Shown: piece after piece, positions 37,103 through 48,596 of the stretch | Layout of the letters: each line of letters begins with the position of its first letter | Position numbering within the stretch: the stretch's first letter is position 1 | Assembly (NCBI GenBank): GCA_020744425.1 | Contig: JAGMUV010000001.1 | Coordinates: 1 to 64,000 of the forward strand | Direction of reading: 5' to 3' | Source of the DNA: Dactylonectria macrodidyma | Lineage: Eukaryota > Ascomycota > Sordariomycetes > Hypocreales > Nectriaceae | DNA: 64,000 bases | Position numbers and translations under genes: made by a program | Notes under the pieces: generated by a model | The model's input: only the letters and a program-made list of their open reading frames with translations | What the model was told of the DNA's origin: nothing | Databases searched by the model: none

Positions 37103-40100
37103 ATTAATAGTTAAATATATATTATATGCTTTTACTACTTATATACTTCTCTTACTTAGATTACTAACTAATTACTAACTATTCAGTAATAATGACCTTA
37201 GTAATTATAATCATCCTAGTTATAAGTAATAACTAAATCCTCTAGTATTTAGCCCTAAAAATAAAGGCTAATAATTAAGACTTTTAAATTTATATTAACC
37301 CTGAAATAGTTAAAAAGCCTCTCTTTATTATAAAGGAACTAACCCTTTTAGACTTTAAGTTTTTTAGTAAAAAGAAGGGCATGCTTTTATCTATAAGCGC
37401 CTTTATATTAATTACTATATTAAGCACTCTTATAACTAATTATAAATCAGAGACCTTTTATTAAATAGAAGGTAAGGACTTAGTAATCAGACTAATTAAA
37501 GTTACTAACCTTATAAATGCAGGCCTTATAGCATTTAATATACTATAAGCTAATTATAAATATTAATTAAAGAGATATATAGCCTTCTAGAAGAAAATAG
37601 CAGTTATTTAAGACTGGATCCTATAGAGTGTCTTAACCTCCTTATATTACTATTACTACCTAGCTAAAAAGTCACTAGCTAAGTAAGTAAAAGCCCTATA
37701 TAACTATTTCACTTAAGTAAGAGATAAATATATATATAAAGCTTATTAAACTCTCTATGAATTACTAATAAAACTCTACCAATCTTAAGTTACGATTTAT
37801 AAAAGTATAAGCAAATGGCTTACCCTTTAAGAAGATGCAATCTAAGAAGCTTAAGTAATAAGGCTTTAAAAAGTAATAAAAGTAAGCTAATAATTCAAAG
37901 ACTTAGTTATAATACTAAGAAGTATACCTTTTAAGTCTTAAATTAATATATATAATGCTATAAAGTTAGATAAAGCTATTATAAATACTCTATTAGTTAT
38001 AAAGGTTTTAAAGGCTATTTAGTAAGTAATTGCTAATAGCCCGGAGGTCCTGATCTAAGGAAAGGTAGCGCTAAGAGCGTTTTATTACTATTATAAAGGA
38101 AATGGAAGAGCTAGCGAGCCCTTAGTAAAGGCCTGGAGAAAGAGGGCATAACTGCTAAGTACTACTAATAGTATAGATATAAAATGCCCTGCCTGCCTTA
38201 GTAATTATTACTCTTTCGCTAAGTATTATTATGCATTTCTAAAGCTATAACTTTAAGGATAGTAGCTTAATATAGTAACTAAGGCCTTAGTTAAGGAATG
38301 TATTAAAAAGAATATTAATAAAGTTATAAATTAAATAAAGAAGCTTATTTTAAATAACTTATAATAATACTAAATACTAAGCTTTTACTAAGGAAAAGCA
38401 TTAGTAAATACTTACTTAATAGTTACTAAGACTTACCCACTATAGAAGAGCTACTTCCTTAACTCTAGAGCGTTAATATATATCTTTAGAGATATTATAT
38501 AAATATATAATCTGAAAGTAGCTCTAATAGGAGACTTCTTATAGTTAAGAATAGAGCCAGTCTTAATTAATAGCTATAGAAACACTATAATAACCCTACG
38601 ATCTGCTAACAGCTTACTAACAACCTTCTGACTATTTAATATTACTCTTTATAAAGCCTTAATATTAAACCTAGTATTCTTTTTATAGCTAAAGAAATAG
38701 AGGTTCTAGTAAGATATAAGACCTAGTAATAACTGCTTATATAAGGCTAATAGTAGTTACTTTAAAGAGATTAAAGAGATTTATAGATAATAGGTTTTAG
38801 AATATATATATTTAAATAAAGAAGAATCGCTAGCCCTTTAAGCACTGCTTACTAACTGCTTACTAGCTTAATACTATATATAGAAATATATATTATAGAC
38901 TTAGCAGAGGCCCTTTAAAGGAGATTCGTATATATAGTACTAGTGACTTAATTACCTAGGCCTTAAGGTTCTTAAGCACTTTATAAATATTACTTAAGGC
39001 GTTAAGCTAAAGCTAGACGAACCCTAAGGCTCTTAAAGGATTATAATAGTTAACTATAATGCTTATAGAGTAGTGAAGGCTTATTAAGCAGTTTACTAAA
39101 CTCTTTAAGAAGCTATTATAAGGAGAGAGCTAGGAGAGTGAATTGCCTTTAATTTCTATTTAATAGAGCCTAGCTATAGAGGCTATACCTTAGTATGAAT
39201 TATAGTAAACTGAGCTTCTAAGTATATATAGAATTATTATACTATAGACTGGTTAATGCTTATAATTTATACTGCTTTTATAAGCTTTATTAAGATAATA
39301 GAAGTATAATATAAAGCTATAGTAAAGGCTTTTAAATATAATAATAAGCTCTTAATAATCTATTATTAAGTAGTTATTAAAATAGAAGTAATAAGGATCT
39401 AATATAAGCCTTTTATATTAAATACTTAAGCTTAGAATAGGGGTATAGAATGCATTATAATAATTATTAAAAAAAGCTATATAATACAAGCAGTAGCTAA
39501 GCTCTTAGTATACTTATAGCTAGAGACTATTAAAGCGGCTACTTACTTTTATAATTACTTACTAAGTGCTTACTAAAGTTAGAAGTCTTCTTATAAAGTG
39601 TTTTACTTATAATACTATACTAATAGTATAGTAAAACCTGACTTATCCTACTTATAATTATATAGCTATAAAGCTTTTATACTAATAGTAAATTCATAGC
39701 TTTATTATAACTATCTCTAAAGGCAGGCTCTATAAGCCTAGATCGGATTTCTTATAAAATATACATTAAGTAATTCTTTCTAAATTTAGAACCTACTATT
39801 AAAAAAAGTAATAACCTTAAGAGATATAACCTTTAATAAATACTAGTTATTTAATAAGTATTTAAAGAGCCTTTAGAATAATTTATTAAAAGAAGACTTA
39901 AAAGTAATATAAAAATGCATTTAAAAGCTATTTATAATAATAGAAGAACCTTCTCTATAGTTATTATAGCTCTTAGATAAGGAATTAGATAAAATCTCAC
40001 TTAATCTTAGTAATTCAGAGTATGTAAAGGCTGGTAAAGAGTAAGTGAGTACTTGCTAAGCCCTTGTTAAGCAGCCTACTTATACTACTTTTAAATTTAA

Positions 40101-42175
40101 GGTTCTTCTTATATTTCTATAGTTACTTCTATTAGCCTTTTTCCATGCCTTAGCCACTTACTTAGATATAGAGAGGCAGGAGTAATAGGATAGTAATAAT
40201 ACTAGAGGAGTAAAGCTACTAAGTGCTTACTAAATCGTCTTTAAAAGGGTAATGCTTAGGATATTATTTAAAGCTATATTCTTAGTAAGCAGCCTATAAG
40301 GGTAAAAGCATTATAAATACTCCTATTAGACTAAAGGAAGTAGTCTGGCTAGCTCTTTACTAAAGCTAGTAAGGGGAAGCTTAACTCGCTTTCTTAACTA
40401 TGCATATAGTAATATTATTTCTACTTATAGAGAGGAAAAACCCTTTATAGAAAGGCCACTTATTAGAATGCTCTAGTATTTATTAAAGCGGCTTTCTAGC
40501 TCTTATGCTTAAATAGATAAATACTTATATAAAGACTAGCTAATTATAGCTAAAACCTCCTACTTTTAAAACTATAAGGAAGCAGGCTTATAAGTTAAAG
40601 TATTTAAAGTAATAGTAAATAATTACTAAGTGCTTAGCTATTACTAAGTATTTATATATAAGCTTAATAAATATAATTACTTTATTAAAATTAAAGTATA
40701 GCTAGTAATCTATAGTAACTAGTAGTTAAAAGATAAGTAAGATACTTATATAATTACTTTAGTTAGAATATTATTTTAAACCCTTATAGCTTTAGCTAAC
40801 TGTTTTAACTATAAGATATTATAATATAATGCAATTAATACCTTTATATATACAGACCTTAATAAAGATATTTATATAGAAATGCTAACTAGATATTAAA
40901 AACCCAGTATTATTCTTAAGCTTTATAAAGCTTTATATAGCCTTAAATAGTCACCTCTCCTATAATAACAGTATTTTAAGAAAGGCCTACACTTATTAAG
41001 CTTTTACTAAGTACTTAGCGAAGACTGCTGCTAGTTATATAAAGAAATCATCTTCTTCTTCTATATAAATAACTATATCCTCTACTATCTAAAGACCCTA
41101 GAAAGTAAGGTAATTAAGTTAATTAAGTCCTTTTAGAAACTCTATTATATTAAAGGAAGCAAGTCCTTTCACTAGTTCCTAAGTATAGAAGTTATTTATA
41201 ACTGAATAATCTAATGGCTTTAGCTTTCTTAGTCTATATATATTAATAAAGCTTACTAACTCTTTACTAACTCTTTACTAAATTCTAAGTATAAGACTCT
41301 AATAGTATTTAAAGAGCTCTTTCTATCTAATAGTAATATAACCCTATAACTAATTAACCTATACTAATAGAAGGTTAGAACTATTATATATACTATAGTT
41401 ATAACCTGGCTAGATATCGCTTTTATAATAAGTAGGCTAGTATAATTTAACTAGAACCCAGGCCCTAAGCATTATAAAGCTATAGACTGAGTTCTTTAAT
41501 ATCTCTTATGAATATAGGGACTTTCTTTATAATACGGAGCTAAGCCTAGCAGTAAAAATAACAGCCTTTTAATAGCTTCTAATATTAGTTTTATTAATAA
41601 CTCGCTAGACTGTTAGAGCTTGTAGGCATTTACTATAAGCCTTTTTAATAGTATGACCTCTTAGAGAGCTAATAAGTAAGATATAGTAATAATATTAATA
41701 ATAGAGGCTAAGTTACTAGCCCTATTATAAGTAGTAAAAGAAGCCCTTTTTATAAGCTGGCTTATCTTATTCTTATATATTAACCTGCGCTTACTAACTG
41801 CTTAATAAAGAGTCGCCCCTCCTTCTTAAATAACTATCTAATATAATAATAAGCAGACTATTTATTTAATTAAAGAAGAGCTTATTTAATTATATATAAA
41901 GCTCTAGTATATTAATATATATAATTACTAGCTTTATTAAGAAGTTATATAAGGCTAAATTAATATTATTTATATACTATTAGTCTAACTATTAACTAAT
42001 AGCTTTATAAAGAGCCTCTTATAAGAGGCCTTTAAAGCATTCATTTAGTAACTAAAGCTTACTAACCTCTTAATAAGACTGGCCCAAAACTAGAAGCAGG
42101 AATTAGAAGAAGAAAAAGAAGCCTCAGTAATCCTAGAAGTCAGCCTAAAGGCTGTGCCTTTAAGCTAAAGGGGCA

Positions 42176-42407
42176 TGTTAAATTGGAGGCATGTTAGAGC
42201 ACTAGGGCACTAGGGAGTTATGTGAGAAGCAGGGGGTTGTTAGGACCGACTCGGAGAAGGCTCGCCGAGCCTCCGGCCGGCTAGCCTGTATTAAGAAGAA
42301 AGGAGAGCTAGACCTCCCTGACCTTAAGGGGCGGGGGCCACAGTGAACAGATACACAATACACACACATGTTCAAGGTCATCAATTGGTCATACGAGCTA
42401 TCCAACA
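42176..42407 (+). repeat. Copia 3' LTR (hardly mutated)
   Basis: 232 bases, 'tgttaaattggaggcatgtt' to 'gagctatccaaca'. It keeps CpG-rich stretches such as 'ctcgccgagcctccggccgg', which are TpA/CpA-decayed in the 5' LTR. A 68-codon ORF on its minus strand (42202-42408) is a chance ORF. Confidence 0.93.
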
Positions 42408-42422
42408 AGATCCATCACGTTC

Positions 42423-42745
42423 TTTACATTCCCTATGACTTCCCAACTGCCCCCTAGCCAAGCGGTCAACGCGTATAATGACAATAGCTTTATATGAGTT
42501 AACTATCACAGCCGCCGCGAGCAACCAGCTGATAATACGTGCTAGTCAATTGAAAATCCGGCACCTGGTCTAGCACTGTGGTGATCTTGTTTGTCATATT
42601 ATATCTAGTATATTTATGTTTCATTAATGTCAACCAACCCCCGGATATCTAACCCCTTCACTCCTCGACCACATGTTATCCTCATTAACAGAAACCACCA
42701 GCGCAGCCCAAACTCCCCACACAAGACCTAAGAAGCCGACGGCCT
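42423..42745. other. Intergenic, downstream of the GPI-protein gene
   Basis: Normal composition. Probably 3' untranslated and intergenic DNA for the minus-strand gene that ends at 42746. A short tRNA A-box-like string near 42455 has no B-box partner (see rejected items). Confidence 0.5.
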
Positions 42746-43267
42746 TCAAGCCGTCGCGCTGAAAACAAGAGCCATAGCCCCTAGTGCAAGCGCAAGGCTC
42801 AGCGAAGGCGCCGTCGCTCTAACTCCGGAGTCAGGGTCTTTGAGGTTAGGATATCCCACGACCTCGAATTTCTCCGTCTCCACCACCGCATCGTCCAAGG
42901 TGTGGTTGGAATCTTGGGACCTCGAAAGAGTTGCTTCGAACCAGTTATTCTCGCCACTGAAGAGAATCTGCTCGGAGTCATCGTTCACAGACGCCACCCA
43001 TTCAGGGGCGTCCCAGGTCCACGTACTGACGTTTCTGATGTCGATTAGGTCGAGGTTGACCCCCCACCAACCTGTCTGAGTGCCGTCGCCCGTAGCGAAT
43101 ATGACCTGAAGCCACGGATTGCTGGGGTTTCCTGTGGGAATATCCCATTCGAAAACAACGGGCTCGGAGAGGTTGACTGGTTTGCTAGTATCGGGAGCGG
43201 TGAACTCGAATGAACGAGCGACTGGCGCTAACGCTGAGATAAAGAAGAGGGCGGGCAGGACTCTCAT
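42746..43267 (-). CDS. Secreted, probably GPI-anchored Kre9/KNH-like surface protein
   Basis: An intact, intronless 173-residue ORF. Residues 1-19 ('MRVLPALFFISALAPVARS') are a typical signal peptide. Residues 20-140 fit the Kre9/Knh1 N-terminal (Ser/Thr-rich GPI-anchored protein) fold: 'FEFTAPDTSKPVNLSEPVVF' opening, a W-D pair at 41-42, and a Trp-rich centre (W67, W68, W83, W85, W90). There are three N-glycosylation sequons at N32, N79 and N121 and no cysteine. Residues about 152-173 are a hydrophobic tail after a small-residue stretch ('SGVRATAPS'), the layout of a GPI-attachment signal. Expected location is the cell wall or plasma membrane; family members are linked to beta-1,6-glucan or adhesion, but the role here is unknown. 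Normal codon use contrasts with the RIPed flanks. Overlapping ORFs on both strands are shadows. The start is the only ATG followed by a signal peptide. Confidence 0.85.
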   Translation of the reverse strand: MRVLPALFFISALAPVARSFEFTAPDTSKPVNLSEPVVFEWDIPTGNPSNPWLQVIFATGDGTQTGWWGVNLDLIDIRNVSTWTWDAPEWVASVNDDSEQILFSGENNWFEATLSRSQDSNHTLDDAVVETEKFEVVGYPNLKDPDSGVRATAPSLSLALALGAMALVFSATA

Positions 43268-44150
43268 TGTTAGTGTTGAGGATGTGGGTATATGGGCTAT
43301 AACCAGTATTAAGAATAGAGGTAGAGATTTGGACGTTCGCTGGCTGGGTTGAGGAGTTGATGGGGAAAACTAGATTTGCGTAGAGAGCCCAGCACGCTCT
43401 TATTATCCCCGCTGGTCCGCCCAAGACAATATCTCCAACAAGGATGCCTGGTAGTCGATCACTCAGCCCTGCGGCACAGCAATCCTCGGGGAGTGTCGGC
43501 ACAGAATCGATTGTTCTGGGCCGCTCATGAGCAGCGCTTTTGGGGACTAATACTTGGCTTAGCGGCAGTGCTGACTGACTTGATTGGTAGAGTTGAAAGG
43601 CTCGGCTTTTACGGAGGTATGCATAACACGGTCTCTAAAAGGGACCTAGCCCTATAGAATATGAATAAATTTCATCATTAGCGAGGAATGCTTGACTAAT
43701 TTGATCCGAACTCCGGATGGGTGGCCCGAAGTTACTCGGAAATCTTAGTCCATCTATGAAGAAGGTTAGTGCTGACAGTGGTTAGCATTCAGACAGGCTT
43801 AGCGCAACTCGGTCAGATCAATCTTGCAGGGGGTTGAGCAGAGAAGCAACCGTACGAATAAAAACTCGGGTTAACTACTTAGTGGCCCCCACAAGAATAG
43901 GTAAGCCAATCACAGTATCTAGCTTATTAATGAGTCCCCTGAGTAGCCACCTTGAATACACGCAACAACCAATCAGATGAGTCATTCTAGCGGTTAATAG
44001 TGAAAATATATGAGGCCGCCACGATGCTTCCTCACCATTAAGCGAGCGATAGAGTGCCGTCTGAGAATGTGGTACGATGCGCTAGGTGCTTACACTTTCT
44101 CTGGATCAGTTTATAGCAACGGTCCACTGCACCCGATTGGAGAAGGGTTA
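43268..44150. promoter_or_regulatory. Upstream intergenic region of the GPI-protein gene
   Basis: About 880 bases of normal composition without a convincing gene. CCAAT-type motifs occur at about 43905 ('gccaatcac') and 43970 ('accaatcag'), more than 600 bases upstream of the gene's ATG, and pyrimidine-rich tracts lie upstream of it. ORFs of 77-105 codons here overlap one another in several frames and have no domain, so I leave them out. Confidence 0.4.
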
Positions 44151-44242
44151 TGTTGAATAGCTCACTGTGGCAAAAGTGTAAGGTCGCCCTATTTATGTAC
44201 TAATACAGCTGCTATTCTAGACTATAAGTCTCCAATTCAACA
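44151..44242 (+). mobile_element. 92-bp solo-LTR-like element (copy 2)
   Basis: Perfect ends TGTTGAAT...ATTCAACA and a perfect 5-bp target duplication GGTTA (44146-44150 and 44243-44247). Same length as, and close in sequence to, the reverse complement of 29334-29425. Confidence 0.82.
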
Positions 44243-44448
44243 GGTTAAGTAGGGATTTCTTAGATTGGATTAGGCTTTCCTACCCTGCAGATAAAGCCGC
44301 TGGAGACCTGGGGGTAGGGTTAGGGCAGTATGCCTAGTCCTGCGTCAAGACCTGCTCTATACTATAATACAAGGCAGATTCGACCTGACTAGCAAGAGCT
44401 TCTCTAGCATGTATTTAACGCACTGCCCATTTCCACTAATAGAAGAGC

Positions 44449-44679
44449 TCATGGCCAGTCAAGTATCACAGTTATCAGACTTGGATCGGGCGGTTCTGTA
44501 ATCGGCCTCCGTCGAAGAGCTGCTTCGCTACGCTCATAAAATCGCCGTGTCCCTTCGACCTTATCAGAAGGAGCGAGAATCGGCCATAGAGCATTGAGGG
44601 CTAGTTCTAGTACTGTGAACGTTAGAACGTTGCCTGCACCTAGTAGATACCACTTATAATTCATAGGATAATTGTCCAT
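44449..44679 (-). CDS. Orphan 76-residue ORF with one membrane segment
   Basis: An intact ORF beginning 'MDNYPMNYKWYLLGAGNV'. Residues about 12-34 form a hydrophobic helix, followed by a charged, Arg-rich tail ('RRFYERSEAALRRRP'). No family is recognised. The ORF starts 10-20 bases from the edge where RIPed DNA begins, so it could be an exon of a larger gene cut off by the repeat block, a small gene, or chance. Codons are normal and no RIP stops are present. No intron signals that would extend it were evident. Confidence 0.35.
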   Translation of the reverse strand: MDNYPMNYKWYLLGAGNVLTFTVLELALNALWPILAPSDKVEGTRRFYERSEAALRRRPITEPPDPSLITVILDWP

Positions 44680-44882
44680 ACCTTAATATTCTAAATTTAG
44701 AAGTGTGTTATAAAGAGGAATCTAGTTATGCTTATAACTGTACAGTACTAGGGCGCTAAATATCCCTTTTATATTCCTGCCTTTATTAGATCTCTTATAA
44801 TACTGCTTCTTAAATTTCTTAAATCGCACTAAAGGCAAACTTTACTAATTTATCAGCGTTTTTAATAATTATAATAACTTAG
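44680..44882. other. Island-to-repeat transition with inverted LTR fragment
   Basis: About 44780-44806 ('cctgcctttattagatctct') is close to the reverse complement of the Gypsy LTR start at about 44900-44930. It is either a fragment of a second LTR in opposite orientation or one arm of an inverted repeat. No gene. Confidence 0.45.
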
Positions 44883-47800
44883 TATAAGGGTTGGTCTATT
44901 AAAGTGTTATATAAGAGATCTAAAGGCAGGTATAAGGTAGTATATAAGTATTTACTTAGTGAGTGCTTAGCTAGCCTTTATTAAAGAGCTAGTCTAGCTT
45001 ATATTATATAGCCTCTTATTTAATAAGACTATAGCTCTATTAGCTCTAACTTTTATAATTATCTCTCTCTTTCTTAAGCTTTATCTTAAAGTATAATTCC
45101 TATACTTTTATTATTAAAGTAATAAAGCTATTATTTATTTATACATTTAGTATATATTTATTATATACTATAAAGTATAAATAACTAGAGTTATAAGTTT
45201 AGTATGTATTATTAGTTTAAGTATTTAGCTAATACTTACTAACTACTTAGCCTCACTTTACTTAAACTTATAGTATTTTTATTCTTTATATTATTTATAA
45301 TTATTATTTTCCTTTTTTTAGCTTTATATAACTTATATATATTTATCTTCTTACTATAATGTACTTAATAAGTGAGTGGGCTAAATAAGTGAGTAAGCTA
45401 CTTATATTATACAGCTAAAAGTAATAATTCTCAATTTTCTAAAATTAGCTATATAAATATAGGAATTTCAAGGAATTAAATTAAGATATTTTAATAATAA
45501 AGTCAGTAGATGATATTTTTTCTAGAATTTTGAAAAATTAATTTAGCTTTTTAAAAATAAAATTAAGAAAAAAAAACAGTGCGAATAAGATTATCTTAAA
45601 TAACTATATAAATATATTTTTTTAAAAAATATAGGAAAATTTCTTATTATTATAATGAAATTAATAGACTTATAATTTAAATTATATACATTTTAAGCCT
45701 AGTTTGGATTTTTAAAGAATTTCTTAAAAATCGCACTTTAAGGTATAAAACTGGATTGGCCCACTCACTTATTTAGCTTACTCACTTATTAAGTATGTTA
45801 TTTTTTTTTTCTTACTTATATATACTTTCTTATTATCTTCTCTCTCTTCCTTACTCTCTTTACTTATTAATTATTTTATATTTATTTATTAAGTATTTAT
45901 TATAATATTATTTCTTATTATTATAATAAAAGTTCTATTTAAATATAAATTTTAAACTAATATTAAATATATATTTCTAAATAATTAGTTTTTAAAAATA
46001 CTAAAAGATAAAGTTCTTTATTCTTATTATATAAAGTAAAAATATTATTCTTTTAATTATACTTATATATATAGCTCTTTATCTTCTTAATATACTATTT
46101 ATAAAATAGTAAAGTAAAAGTATAATATAATAAGTCTTTTTAAGTTCTTATTAAGTATTTATTAAGTATTTAATATATTATTAAATTCTTATTAAACTTA
46201 TTCTTACTATTTAATAGTATTAGAACTTTTTTTATTACTAAGGTTAGTATAATTAAAGTAAGAATAATATAAATACTTTTAATAATCTTAAATATTAAAA
46301 GATTTATTAATTTATAAAGGCTATTACTATTATTTAATATTATATCTTTACTTTTACTAAGAATATAATAAATACTTACTCTATAAATAATAATTATTCT
46401 TTTTTAATATATTAAAAAGCTTTATATTTTATATAATTTATAAAATTATAAACTAATTTTATTATATATTTCTTTTTTACTTTTATATATTTAAACTAAT
46501 ATATATTTAATTAAGTCTATTATTTAATATTTTTAAAAAAGAGTTATTTAAGTATTCTAAATCTATTATTTCTTTATACTATTATAAGCTTATTTAAGCT
46601 ATTACTTTTTATTCTATACTTACTTATTTTATAATTATTAAAAAGATACTTATATATTCTATACTTATTAAAAGATCTTTAGTAAAGTATTCTAAAGACT
46701 TTAATAATAATATTAAAATAACTATTAAGAAATACTATAAGAATCCTACTCTTAAAGTATTTATTTTATTTTCTAGTACTCTTTCTATTTATTATAATAC
46801 TATTAGTAATCTTTTTACTATTAAGCTACTAACTCTTTATTAACTATACTATACTTACTTACTATTTCCTATTATTAAGTCTCCTCTTATTATAATAATA
46901 AAAGTAAAGTATCTCTTTATATTAAAGTAAAGGCAGTTATAGCTTAGGCTTAGGCTATTATTATAACTACTCTCTCTTTACTTACTATACTCTTAGTAAA
47001 TATAAATAATACTTTTTATTCTTATTATAATTATTAAATAAAGAAGTTTTATAATTAAGTATTATTTCTAGTTTTATAGTTTTAATTTTAGTTTTTATTT
47101 TTATAGTTTTAATTTATAGTTTTAATTTATAATTACTTTAGTTTAAGTATTTATTAGTTCTATTAAGTATTTAGTTTAATTTAAATAATACTATTTATTT
47201 AATAAGCTATTAATATACTTTTAATATATTTTTAGTTATTTATTATTTTATTTCTTATAATTATATTTCTTCTATTTATAGTATTAATAAATAGCTTTTT
47301 ATATATTTTCTAAGTATTAAAATGGTTTTTAAATATTATATTCTACTAATTAATTTACTTATTTAATTAAATAGAATATATTTTCTTTAGTCTTTTTATT
47401 TAAAATAATCTCTTTTACTTTTTATTTATTTTCCTCTTCTTTTAAATTTAAAAGGTTTATTAAGTAATTACTATACTTTTAATAAGCTTCTAATTATAGT
47501 TCTAAAAGTACTATTAAGAATATATTATATATTTAATAGTATTATTATAATAAGTATATTTAATATACTTATTTTCTTACTTACTTTATAATAATAACTT
47601 TAATATATTTAAATATTAGTTTTTTATTTTTAAATTAAAAATTATATATAAATAATCTTATAATTTATTCTTTATAGTATTCTTATTTAATATATTTCTT
47701 ATTATAGGCTTTTACTTATACTTCTATTACTTAAGCTTAACTCTTTTAAGCTTTAGTATATATTTACTAAATATTCTTTATATATTTAATAATACTCTAT

Positions 47801-48168
47801 ACTTATATCTTTAAGTATTCTAAAGTATAGCTTATTATTCTTAAATAGTATTTATATAGTGCTTATATTAAAGAAACTCTTATTATACTATACTAGCTAT
47901 TATTATATATAAACTTAGCTTTTATTAATTATATTACTTATCTTTTTAATATATTTTTTATAAAGATATAAAAGTATTTCTTAAGTAATTAGTTTATTCT
48001 TTTAGTTTACTTATCTATTTATAAATAGTATATAGTAAATAGTTAGTAATAAGTTGCCTATTCTCTTATTAAGTTAGCTTAGAATTAATTTATAAATAGC
48101 TTATTTCTATTACTAATAATGCTTTTTAATATATTAAATTTATATTTAACTTATTTATATAATACTTA
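44883..48168 (-). mobile_element. Ty3/Gypsy chromovirus, copy E: 3' LTR and integrase end, RIPed
   Basis: Colinear with 50927-53756 (Gypsy D) once the MITE at 45359 is removed. It starts 'tataagggttggtctatta', RIPed from a TGTAAGGG LTR edge. The minus strand near 47900-48150 reads as an integrase core; 47300-47450 reads as a chromodomain (see copy D). It ends at the MITE at 48171, beyond which the colinearity with D is lost. Confidence 0.7.
45359..45798. mobile_element. MITE, 440 bp, nested in Gypsy E
   Basis: TA duplications at 45357-45358 and 45799-45800. TIRs 'atgtacttaataagtgagtg' and '...cttattaagtatgt'. The homologous site in Gypsy D (TA at 51399-51400) is empty, which confirms the limits. 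Confidence 0.87.
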
Positions 48169-48170
48169 TA

Positions 48171-48594
48171 ATGTATATAATAAGCGAATGTCTTAAATAA
48201 GTAAGTGTCTTACTTAGAGTTTTACTTTAAATCGCAATTTTAAAATGATTTTTAAAAACTTAAACTAACTTTAAAATAGCTATAGTTTTAAATATAGCTT
48301 AATTATAATATATATTATCCTTATGAACTTTCTTAAGCTATATATACTTATAGTATTAGTAGTATAAAATTCATACTGTTTTTTTACTATTTTTATTTAT
48401 AATTAGCTTAATAAATTAATTAAAAATATAAAGAAAATACTATTCTATAAGCTTTCTTCTTAAAAGCTTAAAATTAATTCTTTAGAAATTTACTAATTAA
48501 ATAGCCCGTTTTAGAAAATCTAAAATGTGTACTTTTAGCTGTACTATATAAGTAGGACACTTGCTTGTTTAAGATATTCGCTTATTATATATAT
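48171..48594. mobile_element. MITE, 424 bp, at the broken end of Gypsy E
   Basis: TA at 48169-48170 and 48595-48596. The TIR starts 'atgtatataataagcgaatg'. The interior matches the 425-bp copies. On its left is Gypsy E; on its right the expected Gypsy continuation does not follow. Confidence 0.75.
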
Positions 48595-48596
48595 TA

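Larger units (their letters stand above)
36871..42407 (+). mobile_element. Ty1/Copia retrotransposon, complete, RIPed interior
   Basis: 5537 bp with two 232-bp LTRs (36871-37102, 42176-42407) and AGATC target duplications (36866-36870, 42408-42412). On the plus strand the order is Copia: gag from about 37190; a zinc knuckle 'CPACLSNYYSFAKYYY' at about 38186 with H and C codons mutated to Y; protease 'LNSRALIYIF', originally the LDSGASIHV box, near 38460; integrase about 38900-39900; RT 40560-41200 with 'YNAINTFIYTDLNKDIYIE' and 'YKALYSLK' followed by 'FFFYINNYILY', the YVDD box with D-to-N change; RNase H about 41400-41990 with 'NPGPKHYKAI'. A polypurine tract AAAGGGG (42167-42173) directly precedes the 3' LTR. 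Dozens of RIP stops make it inactive. Confidence 0.93.

Noticed and set aside
42202..42408. 68-codon minus-strand ORF in the Copia 3' LTR
   Set aside because: It lies almost wholly within a noncoding LTR and is destroyed in the sister LTR.
42455..42530. Possible tRNA gene (A-box-like 'tagccaagcggtcaacgcg')
   Set aside because: No B-box (GGTTCRANYCC) follows at a usable distance, and no cloverleaf stems can be formed.
43185..43502. 105-codon minus-strand ORF upstream of and overlapping the GPI-protein gene
   Set aside because: It overlaps the signal-peptide region in another frame and has no recognisable domain; more likely 5' untranslated DNA.
30840..43895. Similar strings 'aaaaactcggtcaac' (30850) and 'aaaaactcgggttaac' (43860) as a possible shared element
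   Set aside because: The match is limited to about 15-20 bases, with no shared borders or duplications.
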